NCBI GenBank assembly: GCA_017599285.1
Contig: JAGFXX010000001.1
Location: 2,294,001 to 2,358,000 of the forward strand
Length of the DNA: 64,000 bases
Source: Cereibacter azotoformans
Lineage (GTDB): Bacteria > Pseudomonadota > Alphaproteobacteria > Rhodobacterales > Rhodobacteraceae
Direction of reading: 5' to 3'
The notes under the pieces were generated by a model that saw only the letters and a program-made list of their open reading frames with translations, was not told the DNA's origin and ran no database searches. Each line of letters starts with the position of its first letter. Within the stretch, counting starts at the first letter, position 1. A program made the position numbers and the translations under genes. Below are positions 48,330-58,070 of this stretch, piece by piece.

Positions 48330-49136
48330 ATGAAAGACGACCGCCGCCACCCGTTCCGCGACAGTTCGCAGGACATGGAAACCGCCCATCGCGTGCCGGA
48401 CACGCCGCAAAGCCGCGCGCCCGCCTACCGGCTCGCCTTCGCGGACCCGGAATTTCTCATGCGGGACGAGTTGCGTCCCGTGCGCCTTCAGCTTGAGCTG
48501 ATGAAACCGCAGATCGTGATGGACGAGCGTGGGATCGTCTCGACGGTCGTCATGTTCGGGGGCGCCCGCATCCCCTCGCCCGAGCGGAAGGACAGCACGA
48601 CCGAAGGGCTGGCCTCGCTGGCACCCTACTACGAGGAAGCGCGGAAATTCGCCCGCGCCGTGACAGAGCGCAGCATGGAAACCTACGGCCGCGAACTCGT
48701 GATCGTCACGGGCGGCGGGCCCGGCGTGATGGAGGCGGGGAACCTCGGCGCGCATGAGGCGGGCGGCCAGTCCATCGGGCTGAACATCGTGCTGCCGCAC
48801 GAACAGGCGCCGAACGCCTATGTGACGCCGGACCTGTCGTTCAACTTCCACTATTTCGCGGTGCGCAAGATGCATTTCCTGATGCGCGCCCGCGCGGTCG
48901 TGGTCTTTCCGGGCGGCTTCGGCACGCTTGACGAGATGTTCGAGAGTCTGACGCTGATCCAGACCAAGCGGATGAAACCGATCCCGTTCCTGCTCTTCGG
49001 GCGCGATTTCTGGGAGAAGATCATCAACTGGCAGGCGCTGGCCGAGATCGGGACCATCTCCCCCGAGGATCTGCGGCATTTCCGCTTTGTCGAGACCGCG
49101 GACGAGGCGCTGGACGCTCTGGACGAATGGGAGTGA
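48330..49136 (+). CDS. LOG family protein (cytokinin riboside monophosphate phosphoribohydrolase-like)
   Basis: A 268-residue protein with the Rossmann-like LOG core: FGGARIPSP, VTGGGPGVMEAGN and the signature PGGFGTLDEMFE. Family members hydrolyse nucleoside 5'-monophosphates at the N-glycosidic bond. The N-terminal extension of about 75 residues is typical of the larger bacterial subgroup. The start at 48330 is favoured by AAGGA 5 bp upstream; 48312 is the in-frame alternative. Confidence 0.88.
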   Translation: MKDDRRHPFRDSSQDMETAHRVPDTPQSRAPAYRLAFADPEFLMRDELRPVRLQLELMKPQIVMDERGIVSTVVMFGGARIPSPERKDSTTEGLASLAPYYEEARKFARAVTERSMETYGRELVIVTGGGPGVMEAGNLGAHEAGGQSIGLNIVLPHEQAPNAYVTPDLSFNFHYFAVRKMHFLMRARAVVVFPGGFGTLDEMFESLTLIQTKRMKPIPFLLFGRDFWEKIINWQALAEIGTISPEDLRHFRFVETADEALDALDEWE

Positions 49137-49158
49137 CGGCCCTCCCGCCGCGTCACTC
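49131..49158. terminator. Inverted repeat covering stops of the LOG and DUF2794 genes
   Basis: GAGTGACG and CGTCACTC form an 8-bp stem with a 12-base loop. The stem contains both convergent stop codons. No T-run is present, so termination is plausible rather than certain. Confidence 0.45.
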
Positions 49159-49494
49159 CACCGGCCGGATCAACTTTCTCTCCAGCACGCGCAGCACCTG
49201 CGCCAGATCCTGGCCGCGCCGGAGGATCTGGCCATCCATGCCGACCACCGCATACATGCCCTGCCGCCCGCGCAACCGGGGCCTTTTCTCAATCCGATAA
49301 AGGGCATTCTCGGCCGTGCGCCGGAAGATCGAGAAGACCGCCACGTCGCGCAGATGCGAGATGCCGTAGTCGCGCCACTCGCCCAGCGCCACCATGCGGC
49401 CATAGAGGGCCAGGATCCGCCCCAGCTCGTGCCGGTCGAAGCTCACCTGATCGGGGAGGTGCGAAGCGAACGGGTTCGGCGGCTGCACGGTCAT
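49153..49494 (-). CDS. DUF2794 protein
   Basis: A 113-residue protein with DQVSFDRHELGRILALYGRMV and the basic-aromatic GEWRDYGISHLRDVAVFSIFRR, characteristic of DUF2794. No function is known. It starts MTVQPPNPFASHL at 49494; longer in-frame extensions upstream lack family resemblance. Confidence 0.85.
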   Translation of the reverse strand: MTVQPPNPFASHLPDQVSFDRHELGRILALYGRMVALGEWRDYGISHLRDVAVFSIFRRTAENALYRIEKRPRLRGRQGMYAVVGMDGQILRRGQDLAQVLRVLERKLIRPVE

Positions 49495-49725
49495 GTCACG
49501 AGGCTGACGCAATCGGCGAGGCATGGCAAGCCCGCTTGCCCGCCACCGCGCGGCTATCCGGACACCTCCTGCCGGGCGGCCGCGAGAGCGCCCGGAAAAC
49601 GCCCCGGATCGACCGTTGCGCGGCCGCATTCCTGCGGCAACTTCCCGTCACGTAGCGAGTGACCGGACACCCGGCGGCGGCACAAGCTGTCCCCTGTCTG
49701 CCGCCGGCCCGGCATAAGAGACCCG

Positions 49726-49753
49726 CGGAAGCCCCGCTCTGCCGGGGCTTCCG
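49726..49753 (-). terminator. Terminator-like hairpin downstream of asparaginase
   Basis: CGGAAGCCCCG and CGGGGCTTCCG form an 11-bp stem with a 6-base loop, 33 bp after the asparaginase stop on the minus strand, followed by GCGGGTCTCTTAT. The rest of the gap 49495-49725 shows no gene. Confidence 0.6.
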
Positions 49754-49786
49754 TCGGCCCATTGCCCTGGGTCGCGGCGCCCGGAC

Positions 49787-50776
49787 TCAGGCAAAGCCCT
49801 CGGCCTTGCGGATGATCCCGGTCTCGATGCCGCGCCAGTTGCTCTGCACCGCGTTCAGCCGCTTGAGCGTGGCCGGATGCCCGGCGTCCAGCATCCCATG
49901 CCGCACCAGAAGCGCCGCAATGGCGGCCTCGGAGGCGCGGGTCGCGCCATCGACGATCTTCAGCGCGATTCCCAGCCGCTTTTCCGGCACGATGGCGACA
50001 AAGACCGCCTCGGCGCCAGTCTTGATCGCGGCCCGCCCGCGCATCGCGCGCATCAGCTCGGTGCAGGCGCGTCCCTCTCCGGCGACCAGATCGGGATGGG
50101 CGATCATGGCCTCGACCAGCCGCGCGGCCGCCCTCTCACGCGCACCGCCGCCCGCGGAGGCCGCGGCAAAGAAGGCCATCGCCCGCGCCAGCCCCGCAAC
50201 CGTGGTGGCAAAGTTCGGCGCCGAGCAGCCGTCAATCCCGAAGCCCGGGCTCTCCTCGCCCGTCACCTCCTCGAAGGCGGCGCGCACCGCACGCTGCACC
50301 GGATGGTCGATCTCGACATACTCCGGCCCGGCCTTCAGACGCTGCGAGAGCATCAGGAACCCGGCATGTTTGCCCGAGCAGTTGTTGTGAAGCTGGCACG
50401 GCGCCTCATGCGCCCGGACCAGCCGGTCACGCTCGGCCACGTCGGCGGGCATGTGGGCCCCGCACCGCAGGTCGCCCTCACCCAGTCCCAGCTCCGAGAG
50501 CCAGCGTCCGACCTGACGGGTGTGACGCTCCGACCCCTGATGGCTCGCACAGGCCAGCGCCAGACGCTCGGACGACAGACCCTCGCCCGCGCCGCTCTCC
50601 AGCAGGGGCAGCGCCTGCAGCATCTTGCAGGACGAGCGGGGGAAGATCACCGTCTCCGGCTCGCCCCAATGCTCGATCAGGCCCGCATCCGCGCTCCAAA
50701 CCGCCGCATGACCGACATGCCAGCTTTCGAGCAGGCCGCCGCGCCAGAGTTCGACCATCTTCACGGGACCTGTCAT
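49787..50776 (-). CDS. Type II-like (thermolabile, AnsA/R. etli type) L-asparaginase
   Basis: A 329-residue protein of the asparaginase II family (Pfam 06089 type), with FPRSSCKMLQALPLLESGA, the conserved CHN-like NNCSGKHAGFL and the DGCSAPNFA motif. It hydrolyses asparagine to aspartate and ammonia. The ATG at 50776 has GAGAGGAG 2 bp upstream; an upstream GTG at 50788 lies on that ribosome site and is less likely. Confidence 0.9.
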   Translation of the reverse strand: MTGPVKMVELWRGGLLESWHVGHAAVWSADAGLIEHWGEPETVIFPRSSCKMLQALPLLESGAGEGLSSERLALACASHQGSERHTRQVGRWLSELGLGEGDLRCGAHMPADVAERDRLVRAHEAPCQLHNNCSGKHAGFLMLSQRLKAGPEYVEIDHPVQRAVRAAFEEVTGEESPGFGIDGCSAPNFATTVAGLARAMAFFAAASAGGGARERAAARLVEAMIAHPDLVAGEGRACTELMRAMRGRAAIKTGAEAVFVAIVPEKRLGIALKIVDGATRASEAAIAALLVRHGMLDAGHPATLKRLNAVQSNWRGIETGIIRKAEGFA

Positions 50777-50942
50777 GGCTCCTCTCACAGCTGCGCGATT
50801 TTGTGCCCAAGGGGGCTTTTTACCGGCCCGATGCTTGCGCTATGAAGCGTTATCGGGTTGAAACGGCCTGCGCTACTGGAAAAGGTCGCCTCAAGGCGGC
50901 GTAGAGCGGGCAGAGGCACTGGCAGCTGGAGGCTGTAACGAC

Positions 50943-51473
50943 ATGAGAACCACGATGGGGCGCCTGCTTCCGGCGGCGGCGATTGTGCTCGCCGGTCTCG
51001 CGACGGGTGCGGCCGCGCAGACTTCCAACAATCTGGTTGCGACCAAGACGGACTGGAGCGTGTTCGCCGAGAATTCGCCCAAGGAATGCTGGGGCGTCTC
51101 GATGCCGAAGCAGACCGAGGCGACGCGGGACGGCAAGGCCGTCTCGGTGCGGCGCGGCGACATCCTGCTGTTCGTGACCTATCGCCCCGGCTCTGGCGCG
51201 AAGGGCGAGGTCTCCTTCACCGGCGGCTATCCCTTCGCCCCGGGATCGACTGTCAATGTCAATATCGGCGGCACCACCTACGAGTTGTTCACCGACGGCG
51301 AGTGGGCCTGGCCGGCCAATCCGCAGGATGATGCGTCGCTGCTCGCCTCGATGAAGCGCGGCAGCACGGCCGTTCTCACGGCCCGCTCGGCCCGCGGCAC
51401 CCAGACCAAGGACACTTTCTCGCTCTCGGGCTTCACGGCGGCCATGTCCGACGCCGAGACGCGCTGCAAGTAA
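50943..51473 (+). CDS. Invasion-associated locus B (IalB)-like exported protein
   Basis: A 176-residue periplasmic protein with a signal peptide (cleavage after GAAAQ or so, about residue 25). It has the IalB pattern: a paired Cys in ECWG and a terminal RCK, and a central [22 protein letters not shown]. IalB-domain proteins are common in non-pathogenic alphaproteobacteria; function is unknown here. The gene is monocistronic. Confidence 0.85.
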   Translation: MRTTMGRLLPAAAIVLAGLATGAAAQTSNNLVATKTDWSVFAENSPKECWGVSMPKQTEATRDGKAVSVRRGDILLFVTYRPGSGAKGEVSFTGGYPFAPGSTVNVNIGGTTYELFTDGEWAWPANPQDDASLLASMKRGSTAVLTARSARGTQTKDTFSLSGFTAAMSDAETRCK

Positions 51474-51598
51474 GCACGGCTGCGATGCGGCCCTGTCGAG
51501 CCCCGGCCAGTGCCGGGGCTTCGTCATGTCGCGCGGCGGGTTCCGTTTCAGCGCCGAATCCCCTATATCAGGCGCTTCCCGCTTCCCGAGGCATTGCC

Positions 51599-52777
51599 AT
51601 GACCGCCACCGCTCCGATCACCCAGGACGTAATGACCCTTCCGCGCAAGCTGCCCGAGGGCGGCCCGCTCAACATCGTGGGCCTCACGCGCGAAGAACTG
51701 ATGGCGGCCCTCCTCGCCGCCGGCACGCCCGAGCGGCAGGCCCGGATGCGCATGGGACAGGTCTGGCAGTGGGTCTATCACTGGGGCGTGCGCGACTTTG
51801 CGCAGATGACGAACCTCGCCAAGGACTACCGCGCGCTGCTGGCCGAGCATTTCGCCATCGTCCTGCCCGAGGTGGTGACCCGGCAGATCTCGGCGGACGG
51901 CACGCGGAAATATCTCATCCGGATCGCGGGCGGGCACGAGGTCGAGACCGTCTATATCCCCGAGGAAGGCCGCGGCACGCTCTGCGTTTCCTCTCAGGTG
52001 GGCTGCACGCTGACCTGCTCCTTCTGCCACACCGGCACGCAGAAGCTGGTGCGCAACCTGACGGCGGGCGAGATCGTGGGCCAGCTCATGCTCGTGCGCG
52101 ACGATCTCGGCGAATGGCCCGAGCGGGGCGCACCCAAGGACGAGACGCGGCTTGTGTCGAACCTCGTGCTGATGGGCATGGGCGAGCCTCTCTACAATTT
52201 CGAGAATGTTCGCAACGCGATGAAGGTGGTGATGGACGGCGAGGGCCTCTCGCTCTCGCGTCGGCGGATCACGCTCTCGACCTCGGGCGTCGTGCCCGAG
52301 ATCGCGCGCACGGCCGAAGAGATCGGCTGCCAGCTTGCCATCTCGTTCCACGCCACGACCGATGAGGTGCGCGACATTCTCGTTCCGATCAACAAACGCT
52401 GGAACATCCGCACGCTTCTCGACAGCCTGCGCGACTATCCGCGGCTGTCGAACTCCGAGCGGATCACCTTCGAATATGTCATGCTCGACGGGATCAACGA
52501 CAGCGACGCTGACGCGCGGCGGCTGGTCAAGCTGATCTCGGGCATCCCCTCCAAGATCAACCTGATCCCCTTCAACGAGTGGCCGGGCGCGCCCTACCGC
52601 CGCTCGACGCCCGAGCGGATCGCGGCCTTCGCCGACATCATCTACAAGGCGGGCTATGCCTCGCCGATCCGCACCCCGCGCGGCGAGGACATCATGGCGG
52701 CCTGCGGCCAGCTCAAGTCCGCGACCGAGCGCGCCCGCAAGAGCCGGGCCCAGATCGCCGCCGAAACCGGCCTCTGA
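51599..52777 (+). CDS. rlmN: 23S rRNA/tRNA adenine-C2 methyltransferase
   Basis: A 392-residue radical SAM enzyme that methylates A2503 of 23S rRNA and A37 of some tRNAs. The cluster motif is CTLTCSFC, preceded by SSQVG. The [13 protein letters not shown] segment and the C-terminal [10 protein letters not shown], whose Cys forms the catalytic intermediate, are present. The start [12 protein letters not shown] at 51599 is chosen; longer frames start in the preceding gap. Confidence 0.96.
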   Translation: MTATAPITQDVMTLPRKLPEGGPLNIVGLTREELMAALLAAGTPERQARMRMGQVWQWVYHWGVRDFAQMTNLAKDYRALLAEHFAIVLPEVVTRQISADGTRKYLIRIAGGHEVETVYIPEEGRGTLCVSSQVGCTLTCSFCHTGTQKLVRNLTAGEIVGQLMLVRDDLGEWPERGAPKDETRLVSNLVLMGMGEPLYNFENVRNAMKVVMDGEGLSLSRRRITLSTSGVVPEIARTAEEIGCQLAISFHATTDEVRDILVPINKRWNIRTLLDSLRDYPRLSNSERITFEYVMLDGINDSDADARRLVKLISGIPSKINLIPFNEWPGAPYRRSTPERIAAFADIIYKAGYASPIRTPRGEDIMAACGQLKSATERARKSRAQIAAETGL

Positions 52778-52791
52778 CCGGGCCGGCGGCC

Positions 52792-54006
52792 GTGATCCTC
52801 TCCAATCCGCTTGCGCGCCGGCTGTTCCTGCATCTTCACGCCCTTGCCGAGCCGCCGACCGGCCCGGCCAAGGGCGAGGCGCTGCTGGCGCTGATCGACC
52901 GGCTGGGCTTCGTGCAGATCGACAGCATCTCGACCGTCGCCCGCGCGCACCACATGATCCTCTTCGCGCGCCGGCAGGCTTACCGGCCCGAGGCGCTCGA
53001 CCGGCTGCTCGCGCAGCGGCACCTGTTCGAGCACTGGACCCATGACGCTTCGGTGATCCCCACCCGTTTCTTCCCCTTCTGGCACCACCGCTTCCGGCGC
53101 GACCGGCCGCGCCTGCTCGCCCGCTGGCGCGGCTGGCAGCGCGAGGGTTTCGAGGAACAGTTCGAGACGGTCCTTGCGCGGATCGCCGAGGGCGGGCCGG
53201 TCTCGGCCGCCGAGGTGGGCGAGGAAGAGCAGCGCGGCACCGGCGGCTGGTGGGACTGGCACCCGTCGAAGGCGGCGCTCGAATATCTGTGGCGGGTGGG
53301 CGAGCTGTCGATCACGCGCCGCGACTCGTTCCGAAAGGTCTATGATCTGTCCTCGCGCGTGATTCCGGCCGACGTCCTTGGCATGGACCCGGGCGATGCG
53401 GCCACGATCCACTGGGCCTGCTCCGAGGCGCTGGACCGGCTGGGCTTCGCCACCTCGGGCGAACTGGCCGCCTTCTGGGCCGCGGCGACCCCGGCCGAGG
53501 CGCAGGCCTGGTGCCACGACGCGCTGGCGCGCGGCGAGATCGTCGAGGTCCGAATCGAGGGAGCGGACGGCAGCCTTCGCCGCAGCTATGCCCGCCCGGG
53601 TCTCGCCGCACTGGCCGAGGCCGCTCCCGATCCCACGCCCCGCCTGCGCATCCTCTCGCCCTTCGATCCGGTGCTGCGCGACCGCGCCCGCGCCGAGCGG
53701 CTGTTCGGCTTCCGCTACCGGATCGAGGTCTTCGTCCCCGAGGCCAAGCGCACCTACGGCTATTACGTCTTCCCGATCCTCGAGGGCGACCGGCTGATCG
53801 GCCGGATCGACATGCGCGCCCACCGCGAGAGCGGCGGCCTGCGCATACGCGCGCTCTGGCCCGAGGCGGGGGTGCGGCTCGGCTCGCGCCGCTTGGGGCG
53901 GCTCGGGGCCGAACTCGACCGGCTGGCCCAGTTCGCGGGCTGCGATCAGGTCACGTTCGAGCCCGACTGGCTGCGCGAGACCCTGCCCGAAGCATCGGAC
54001 GGATAG
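52792..54006 (+). CDS. YcaQ/AlkX-type winged-helix DNA glycosylase-like protein
   Basis: A 404-residue protein of the YcaQ family, DNA glycosylases that unhook interstrand crosslinks. The catalytic QxD-type motif is FVQIDSIS (about 40-47). The HWTHDASVIP segment and the C-terminal SPFDPVLRDR and YYVFPILEGDRLIGRID stretches are family hallmarks. The start is a GTG at 52792, 14 bp after rlmN, implying co-transcription. Confidence 0.85.
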   Translation: MILSNPLARRLFLHLHALAEPPTGPAKGEALLALIDRLGFVQIDSISTVARAHHMILFARRQAYRPEALDRLLAQRHLFEHWTHDASVIPTRFFPFWHHRFRRDRPRLLARWRGWQREGFEEQFETVLARIAEGGPVSAAEVGEEEQRGTGGWWDWHPSKAALEYLWRVGELSITRRDSFRKVYDLSSRVIPADVLGMDPGDAATIHWACSEALDRLGFATSGELAAFWAAATPAEAQAWCHDALARGEIVEVRIEGADGSLRRSYARPGLAALAEAAPDPTPRLRILSPFDPVLRDRARAERLFGFRYRIEVFVPEAKRTYGYYVFPILEGDRLIGRIDMRAHRESGGLRIRALWPEAGVRLGSRRLGRLGAELDRLAQFAGCDQVTFEPDWLRETLPEASDG

Positions 54007-54021
54007 CGTCGCCCGCGCGCT

Positions 54022-54834
54022 TCAGGGCCTGCGGCGGGCCAGAACCGGCCCCTCTCCCGCCGCGGCGATCCGGGCAATGGCAGCCTCGATCTCTTCCTCG
54101 ATCACACCCATCACATAGCCCGTGGCATGGATCATCCGCCGCGCGTCGATGGCCAGGGCGACATGGCCCTTCCAGAACAGAAGGTCGCCCGCCTGCAACT
54201 CGCCCGTGACCTCGGAGCCGACCGCCTGCTGCAGGTCGCTGTCGCCCGGGCACTCGATCCCGCAGGCCAGCAGCGCCGCCTGCGCCAGACCCGAGCAGTC
54301 GATCCCGGCCCGGCTGTTTCCGCCCCAGAGATAGGGCGTGCCGTGGAACAGCCGCGCCACCGCCACCGGGTCGGAATGGAGCCGATCCACCGGCCACAGA
54401 TGTCGCGCCGGCACCCAACCAAATGTCGTTTCGAAGAAATTTCGCGCTTCGCCAATGACCGTCAGCCGCGCACCGAAGCTGAGGGCCCCGATCTCGTGCG
54501 CCTGCACCCGCGGCTCGGGGTAGAGATGGCTGGCGGGAACGGCAACGTGGTGCGTGGCTGTCTCGGGCGCGGCCAGCGCCGCCTCGGGCAGCCAGCCGCA
54601 GTAGCCGTCCCTGTCGGCGCGGCCGAAGGCATGACCCTCGCGCCGGTCGATCACGAGAAACCTCTCGCCCAGCAGGAGCTGTCGGTCCCGCGGACCCTCG
54701 GGATGCGCCAGCAGATCGACCAGCGGGATCCCCACCTGCGCAGGCTCTCCTTCGGTGAAACGCGCGGCCGCCACCTGCCCCTTCAGCGCGACATGGGCCA
54801 CCTCGCCGCTGTAGGGCGTCGTCCGGCGGTCCAT
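54022..54834 (-). CDS. NlpC/P60 family peptidase with SH3-like domains
   Basis: A 270-residue C40 peptidase. Two SH3-like segments occupy about 25-150. The catalytic domain has the nucleophile in AGIDCSGLAQ, the His in FWKGHVALAID, and a third polar residue near MIHATGYV. It cleaves peptidoglycan stem peptides. No signal peptide is visible, so it may be cytoplasmic and act in recycling. The ATG at 54834 overlaps the M17 peptidase stop (TGATG). Confidence 0.88.
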   Translation of the reverse strand: MDRRTTPYSGEVAHVALKGQVAAARFTEGEPAQVGIPLVDLLAHPEGPRDRQLLLGERFLVIDRREGHAFGRADRDGYCGWLPEAALAAPETATHHVAVPASHLYPEPRVQAHEIGALSFGARLTVIGEARNFFETTFGWVPARHLWPVDRLHSDPVAVARLFHGTPYLWGGNSRAGIDCSGLAQAALLACGIECPGDSDLQQAVGSEVTGELQAGDLLFWKGHVALAIDARRMIHATGYVMGVIEEEIEAAIARIAAAGEGPVLARRRP

Positions 54835-56219
54835 CACAGGCCCAGCATCTGCGGCAGGGCAGTGAGGATCGCCCGCGCGCCCTGCCCCACCCCGCCCTTC
54901 GGCCGCGCCGGCGCATCGGACGGTGTGTGGCCGTAGATGTCGAAATGCATGTAACGCGGATTCTCGACGAAGCGGCGCAGGAAGAGCGCCGCGGTGATCG
55001 AGCCCGCAAAACCGCCCGAAGGGGCATTGTCGAGATCGGCGATGCCGGGCTCGATCAGCGGCTCGTAGGGGTCCCAGAAGGGCAGGCGCCAGACCGGATC
55101 GCAGGCCGGGCCGGCGGCCGCCTGCAGCGCGGCGGCCAGACCGTCGTCGTCGGTGTAGAAGGGCGCGAGATCGGGACCGACCGCCACCCGCGCCGCGCCC
55201 GTCAGCGTCGCCATCGAGACGATGAGGTCAGCCTCCTCCTCGTCGGCCAGCGCCAAAGCATCGGCGAGGATCAGCCGCCCCTCGGCGTCGGTGTTGTTCA
55301 CCTCGACCGTCAGCCCCTTGCGCGAGGTCAGGATGTCCCGCGGCCGCATCGCAGTGCCGGATATGGCATTTTCCACCGCTGGCACCAGCACGCGCAACCG
55401 CACGGGCAGGTCGAGCGCCATGATCATCTGCGCAAGCCCCATGACGGTCGCGGCCCCGCCCATGTCCTTCTTCATCAGAAGCATGCCGGCTGAGGGCTTG
55501 ATGTCGAGCCCACCCGTATCGAAGCAGACGCCCTTGCCCACCAGCGTCACGCGCGGCCCGCGCTCGCCCCAGCGCAGTTCCATCAGCCGGGGTTCGCGCG
55601 GAGAGGCGCGGCCGACGGCGTGGATCATCGGCAGGTTCCGCTCGAGCAGCCTGTCGCCGCGGATCACCACGGATTCCGCCCCGAAGCGATCGCCGAGCGC
55701 GAGGAAGGCCGCTTCAAGCTCCTGCGGTCCGAGGTCGGACGCGGGCGTGTTGATCAGGTCACGGGTCAGCATCTCGGCCTCGGCCATGGCGAGAAGCCGC
55801 GCGCCGTCGCAACCCTCGGGCAGCTTGAGCCGCGCCTTGGGCGGAGTGCTGCTGCTGCGATAGCGCGTGAAGGCGTAGGTGGAGAGGAGCCAGCCGAGGA
55901 CGGCCTCATCGGCGGCCTCGGGCGAGAGATCCCCCTCGAGGTGCCAGTCGCCTGCGGGCAATGCCGACAGGCCGCGGGCAAGTCCGAAGCGGCTGCGCGC
56001 ACGGGCCCTTGCGGTGCCCGAACCCAGAACGGCCGCAGCGATCGTGCCATCGGGCGCGGGCAGCAGCCGCACCTCACCCAGTCCCGCCTCGAAGCCGGTC
56101 TCCGACAGCCACATGCGGACCGGCTCGGGCCGGGCGGCGAGCCATGCGGCGAATGCGTCGGACGCAACGACATGGACCGGGCGCGAGGCCGCGGCGGGAT
56201 CAGCGAAGGCGAGGGACAT
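54834..56219 (-). CDS. M17 leucyl aminopeptidase family protein
   Basis: A 461-residue cytosolic metallopeptidase. The two-zinc centre is marked by LVGKGVCFDTGGLDIKPS, KKDMGGAATVMG and NTDAEGRLILADAL. It removes N-terminal residues, possibly from peptides released in cell-wall recycling, given the coupled NlpC/P60 gene. It differs from the canonical PepA by a shorter N-terminal domain. Confidence 0.92.
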   Translation of the reverse strand: MSLAFADPAAASRPVHVVASDAFAAWLAARPEPVRMWLSETGFEAGLGEVRLLPAPDGTIAAAVLGSGTARARARSRFGLARGLSALPAGDWHLEGDLSPEAADEAVLGWLLSTYAFTRYRSSSTPPKARLKLPEGCDGARLLAMAEAEMLTRDLINTPASDLGPQELEAAFLALGDRFGAESVVIRGDRLLERNLPMIHAVGRASPREPRLMELRWGERGPRVTLVGKGVCFDTGGLDIKPSAGMLLMKKDMGGAATVMGLAQMIMALDLPVRLRVLVPAVENAISGTAMRPRDILTSRKGLTVEVNNTDAEGRLILADALALADEEEADLIVSMATLTGAARVAVGPDLAPFYTDDDGLAAALQAAAGPACDPVWRLPFWDPYEPLIEPGIADLDNAPSGGFAGSITAALFLRRFVENPRYMHFDIYGHTPSDAPARPKGGVGQGARAILTALPQMLGL

Positions 56220-56290
56220 GGGTGCGTTCCACCAGGCAGGGCAATCGCGCCGAGCCTAGCCGTTCCAGCGCCACCCGCAAGTCCCGGCGC

Positions 56291-56674
56291 CTAGAGGCTC
56301 TGGTCGAGCAGGTCCTTGTCGGAGGCGAGCGAGCGTTCCGCCACCCTGAGCAACCGGGCCCAGATCGCGGCAAAGGCGGTGGTGTCCCCGGTCTCGAACA
56401 CGCTGCGCGCATCCGCCGCAACGAGCCCCAGGCTCACCATCCCGAGGTTCTCGGACATGCGTTGCAGCCGCCGCAGGCGGCGCGGAAGATCGACCAGATC
56501 GCGGTTCTTCACCTGCTGCGAGAGGGTCGCGATGGTCAGGGCAAGCTCTCCCAGAGCCCGATTGACCACCTGCTCTGCCGCTTTCGTGCCCATGTCCCGA
56601 TACATGGCGGCAATCGGCTCTGCGTCCTGTCGCACGCGATCCACCGGCCGCAAGGCCGTTATCATGCAGGTCAT
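56291..56674 (-). CDS. Conserved hypothetical helical protein
   Basis: A 127-residue, probably all-helical cytoplasmic protein, with long amphipathic stretches around AAEQVVNRALGELALTIATL and LVDLPRRLRRLQRMSENLGM. No domain was recognised. The start MTCMITALRPVDR is preceded by AGGTG; 56707 and 56665 are in-frame alternatives. It is divergent from the carbonic anhydrase gene. Confidence 0.6.
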   Translation of the reverse strand: MTCMITALRPVDRVRQDAEPIAAMYRDMGTKAAEQVVNRALGELALTIATLSQQVKNRDLVDLPRRLRRLQRMSENLGMVSLGLVAADARSVFETGDTTAFAAIWARLLRVAERSLASDKDLLDQSL

Positions 56675-56814
56675 CACACCTACCCCCAGTTTCACACCCG
56701 GTCCCAACCTGCAGCCGACTGCTGAACAAAAGGTTGCGGTGCGCTGAAGAAATCCCTCGAATTTTCCGGGGCCGCCCCCTATTCAGTCGCGTGGACCCGA
56801 CTGAGGACGATGCG

Positions 56815-57459
56815 ATGCACAATGCGAGGCCGCTTCCGAACTACCTTGTCCAGCGCTTCCACGGCTGGCGCGCGACCACCTTTGCCGACAACAAGGCCTG
56901 GTATCGCCGACTGTCCGAAAGCGGGCAGCATCCGCGCGCCATGGTGATCTCGTGCTGCGACTCGCGCGTGCATGTGACCTCGATCTTCGGCGCGGACGAG
57001 GGCGAGTTCTTCATCCACCGCAACATCGCCAATCTCGTGCCGCCCTACCGCCCCGACGGGCAGCAGCATGGCACCTCGGCCGCGGTGGAATATGCGGTCA
57101 CCGCGCTCAAGGTCGCGCATATCGTGGTGCTGGGCCATTCGAACTGCGGCGGCGTCAAGGGATGCCACGACATGTGCTCGGGGGCGGCGCCGCAGCTCGA
57201 GGAAACCTCGAGCTTCGTCGGCCGGTGGATGGACATCCTGCGCCCCGGCTACGAGCGGGTGAAGGACCTGCCCGAAGACCAGCGGATCACCGCGCTGGAG
57301 AAGGAGGCCGTTCTGGTCAGCATCGGCAACCTGATGAGCTTTCCCTTCGTGCGCGAGGCGGTCGAGCAGGAAGTGCTGACCCTCCACGCGCTCTGGACCC
57401 ACATCGGCGACGGCTCGCTCGAGCAATACATGCCCGGTCAGGGCTTCATTCAGGTGTAA
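56815..57459 (+). CDS. Beta-carbonic anhydrase
   Basis: A 214-residue zinc enzyme interconverting CO2 and bicarbonate. Zinc ligands lie in the CxDSR motif (C47, D49, R51) and in GHSNCGGVKG. Length is normal. GAGGA lies 7 bp before the ATG at 56815; the frame is open further upstream but without family similarity. Bicarbonate supply fits a CO2-fixing, ethylmalonyl-CoA pathway organism, although that link is inference. Confidence 0.94.
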   Translation: MHNARPLPNYLVQRFHGWRATTFADNKAWYRRLSESGQHPRAMVISCCDSRVHVTSIFGADEGEFFIHRNIANLVPPYRPDGQQHGTSAAVEYAVTALKVAHIVVLGHSNCGGVKGCHDMCSGAAPQLEETSSFVGRWMDILRPGYERVKDLPEDQRITALEKEAVLVSIGNLMSFPFVREAVEQEVLTLHALWTHIGDGSLEQYMPGQGFIQV

Positions 57460-57475
57460 GACCCGGACTGCGGCG

Positions 57476-58066
57476 TCAGAAGGACGAGCGCAGCCCCAGC
57501 ACCAGTCCGTTCGACGACCCGCCCTCACCGATCGCGCCGTAGGCGTCCGATCGGTGATGGATGCGGGCGAACAGGCTGCAGCAGTCGCGGCTTCGCGACC
57601 GGTGCTCGACTTCGGCGAACCAGTAGACCTGAGCCTTCTGCGCCTCGCCTCCGCGCATCTTTTCAAGCGCGGGGGGCTTGTCGGCCAGCGAGGGGCCGAT
57701 CCCGAAGGCCGCCGTGTCGAAGAGACCGAGCAGCGGCTCCTCGGGGACCAGCCGGGCGGTGACGGGAAGGTTGAATTCCCAATTCGACTGCACCCCGGCG
57801 TGGCGGACGATCTGGAACTCCACCTCCCAGCGGATCTCGCCGAAGCGGGTCTCGAAGCCGCGCCCCAGCGGCTGGGTCAGGGCGACGCCGAGGAAGCCGG
57901 GATCCTGCGGATCGGTCTCCCACGGCGTCAGGAAGTAGTCTTCCCAGGTGTTGTCGGTCAGGATGCCGGCGAAGAGGCTGTAGGACCGCCGCTCCTCGCC
58001 GGAGGCGGCAGGAGCGAGGAGGACGAGAGCCAGAACCGCCGCTGCCCGCCAACCCGCTCGCACCAT
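57476..58066 (-). CDS. Predicted outer-membrane beta-barrel protein, possibly PagL-like
   Basis: A 196-residue exported protein with a signal peptide (to about residue 22, AASGEE). Alternating hydrophobic strands and a terminal aromatic (LGLRSSF) indicate an outer-membrane barrel. The region FARIHHRSDAYGAIGEGG has an H-x-S pair and a following Glu reminiscent of the lipid A 3-O-deacylase PagL, but spacing differs and the match is weak. It converges with the carbonic anhydrase gene. Confidence 0.6.
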   Translation of the reverse strand: MVRAGWRAAAVLALVLLAPAASGEERRSYSLFAGILTDNTWEDYFLTPWETDPQDPGFLGVALTQPLGRGFETRFGEIRWEVEFQIVRHAGVQSNWEFNLPVTARLVPEEPLLGLFDTAAFGIGPSLADKPPALEKMRGGEAQKAQVYWFAEVEHRSRSRDCCSLFARIHHRSDAYGAIGEGGSSNGLVLGLRSSF

Positions 58067-58070
58067 GCGT

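Noticed and set aside
49495-49725. Possible small RNA or tRNA in the gap upstream of DUF2794
   Set aside because: No cloverleaf or clear promoter was found; the only structure is the hairpin assigned to asparaginase termination.
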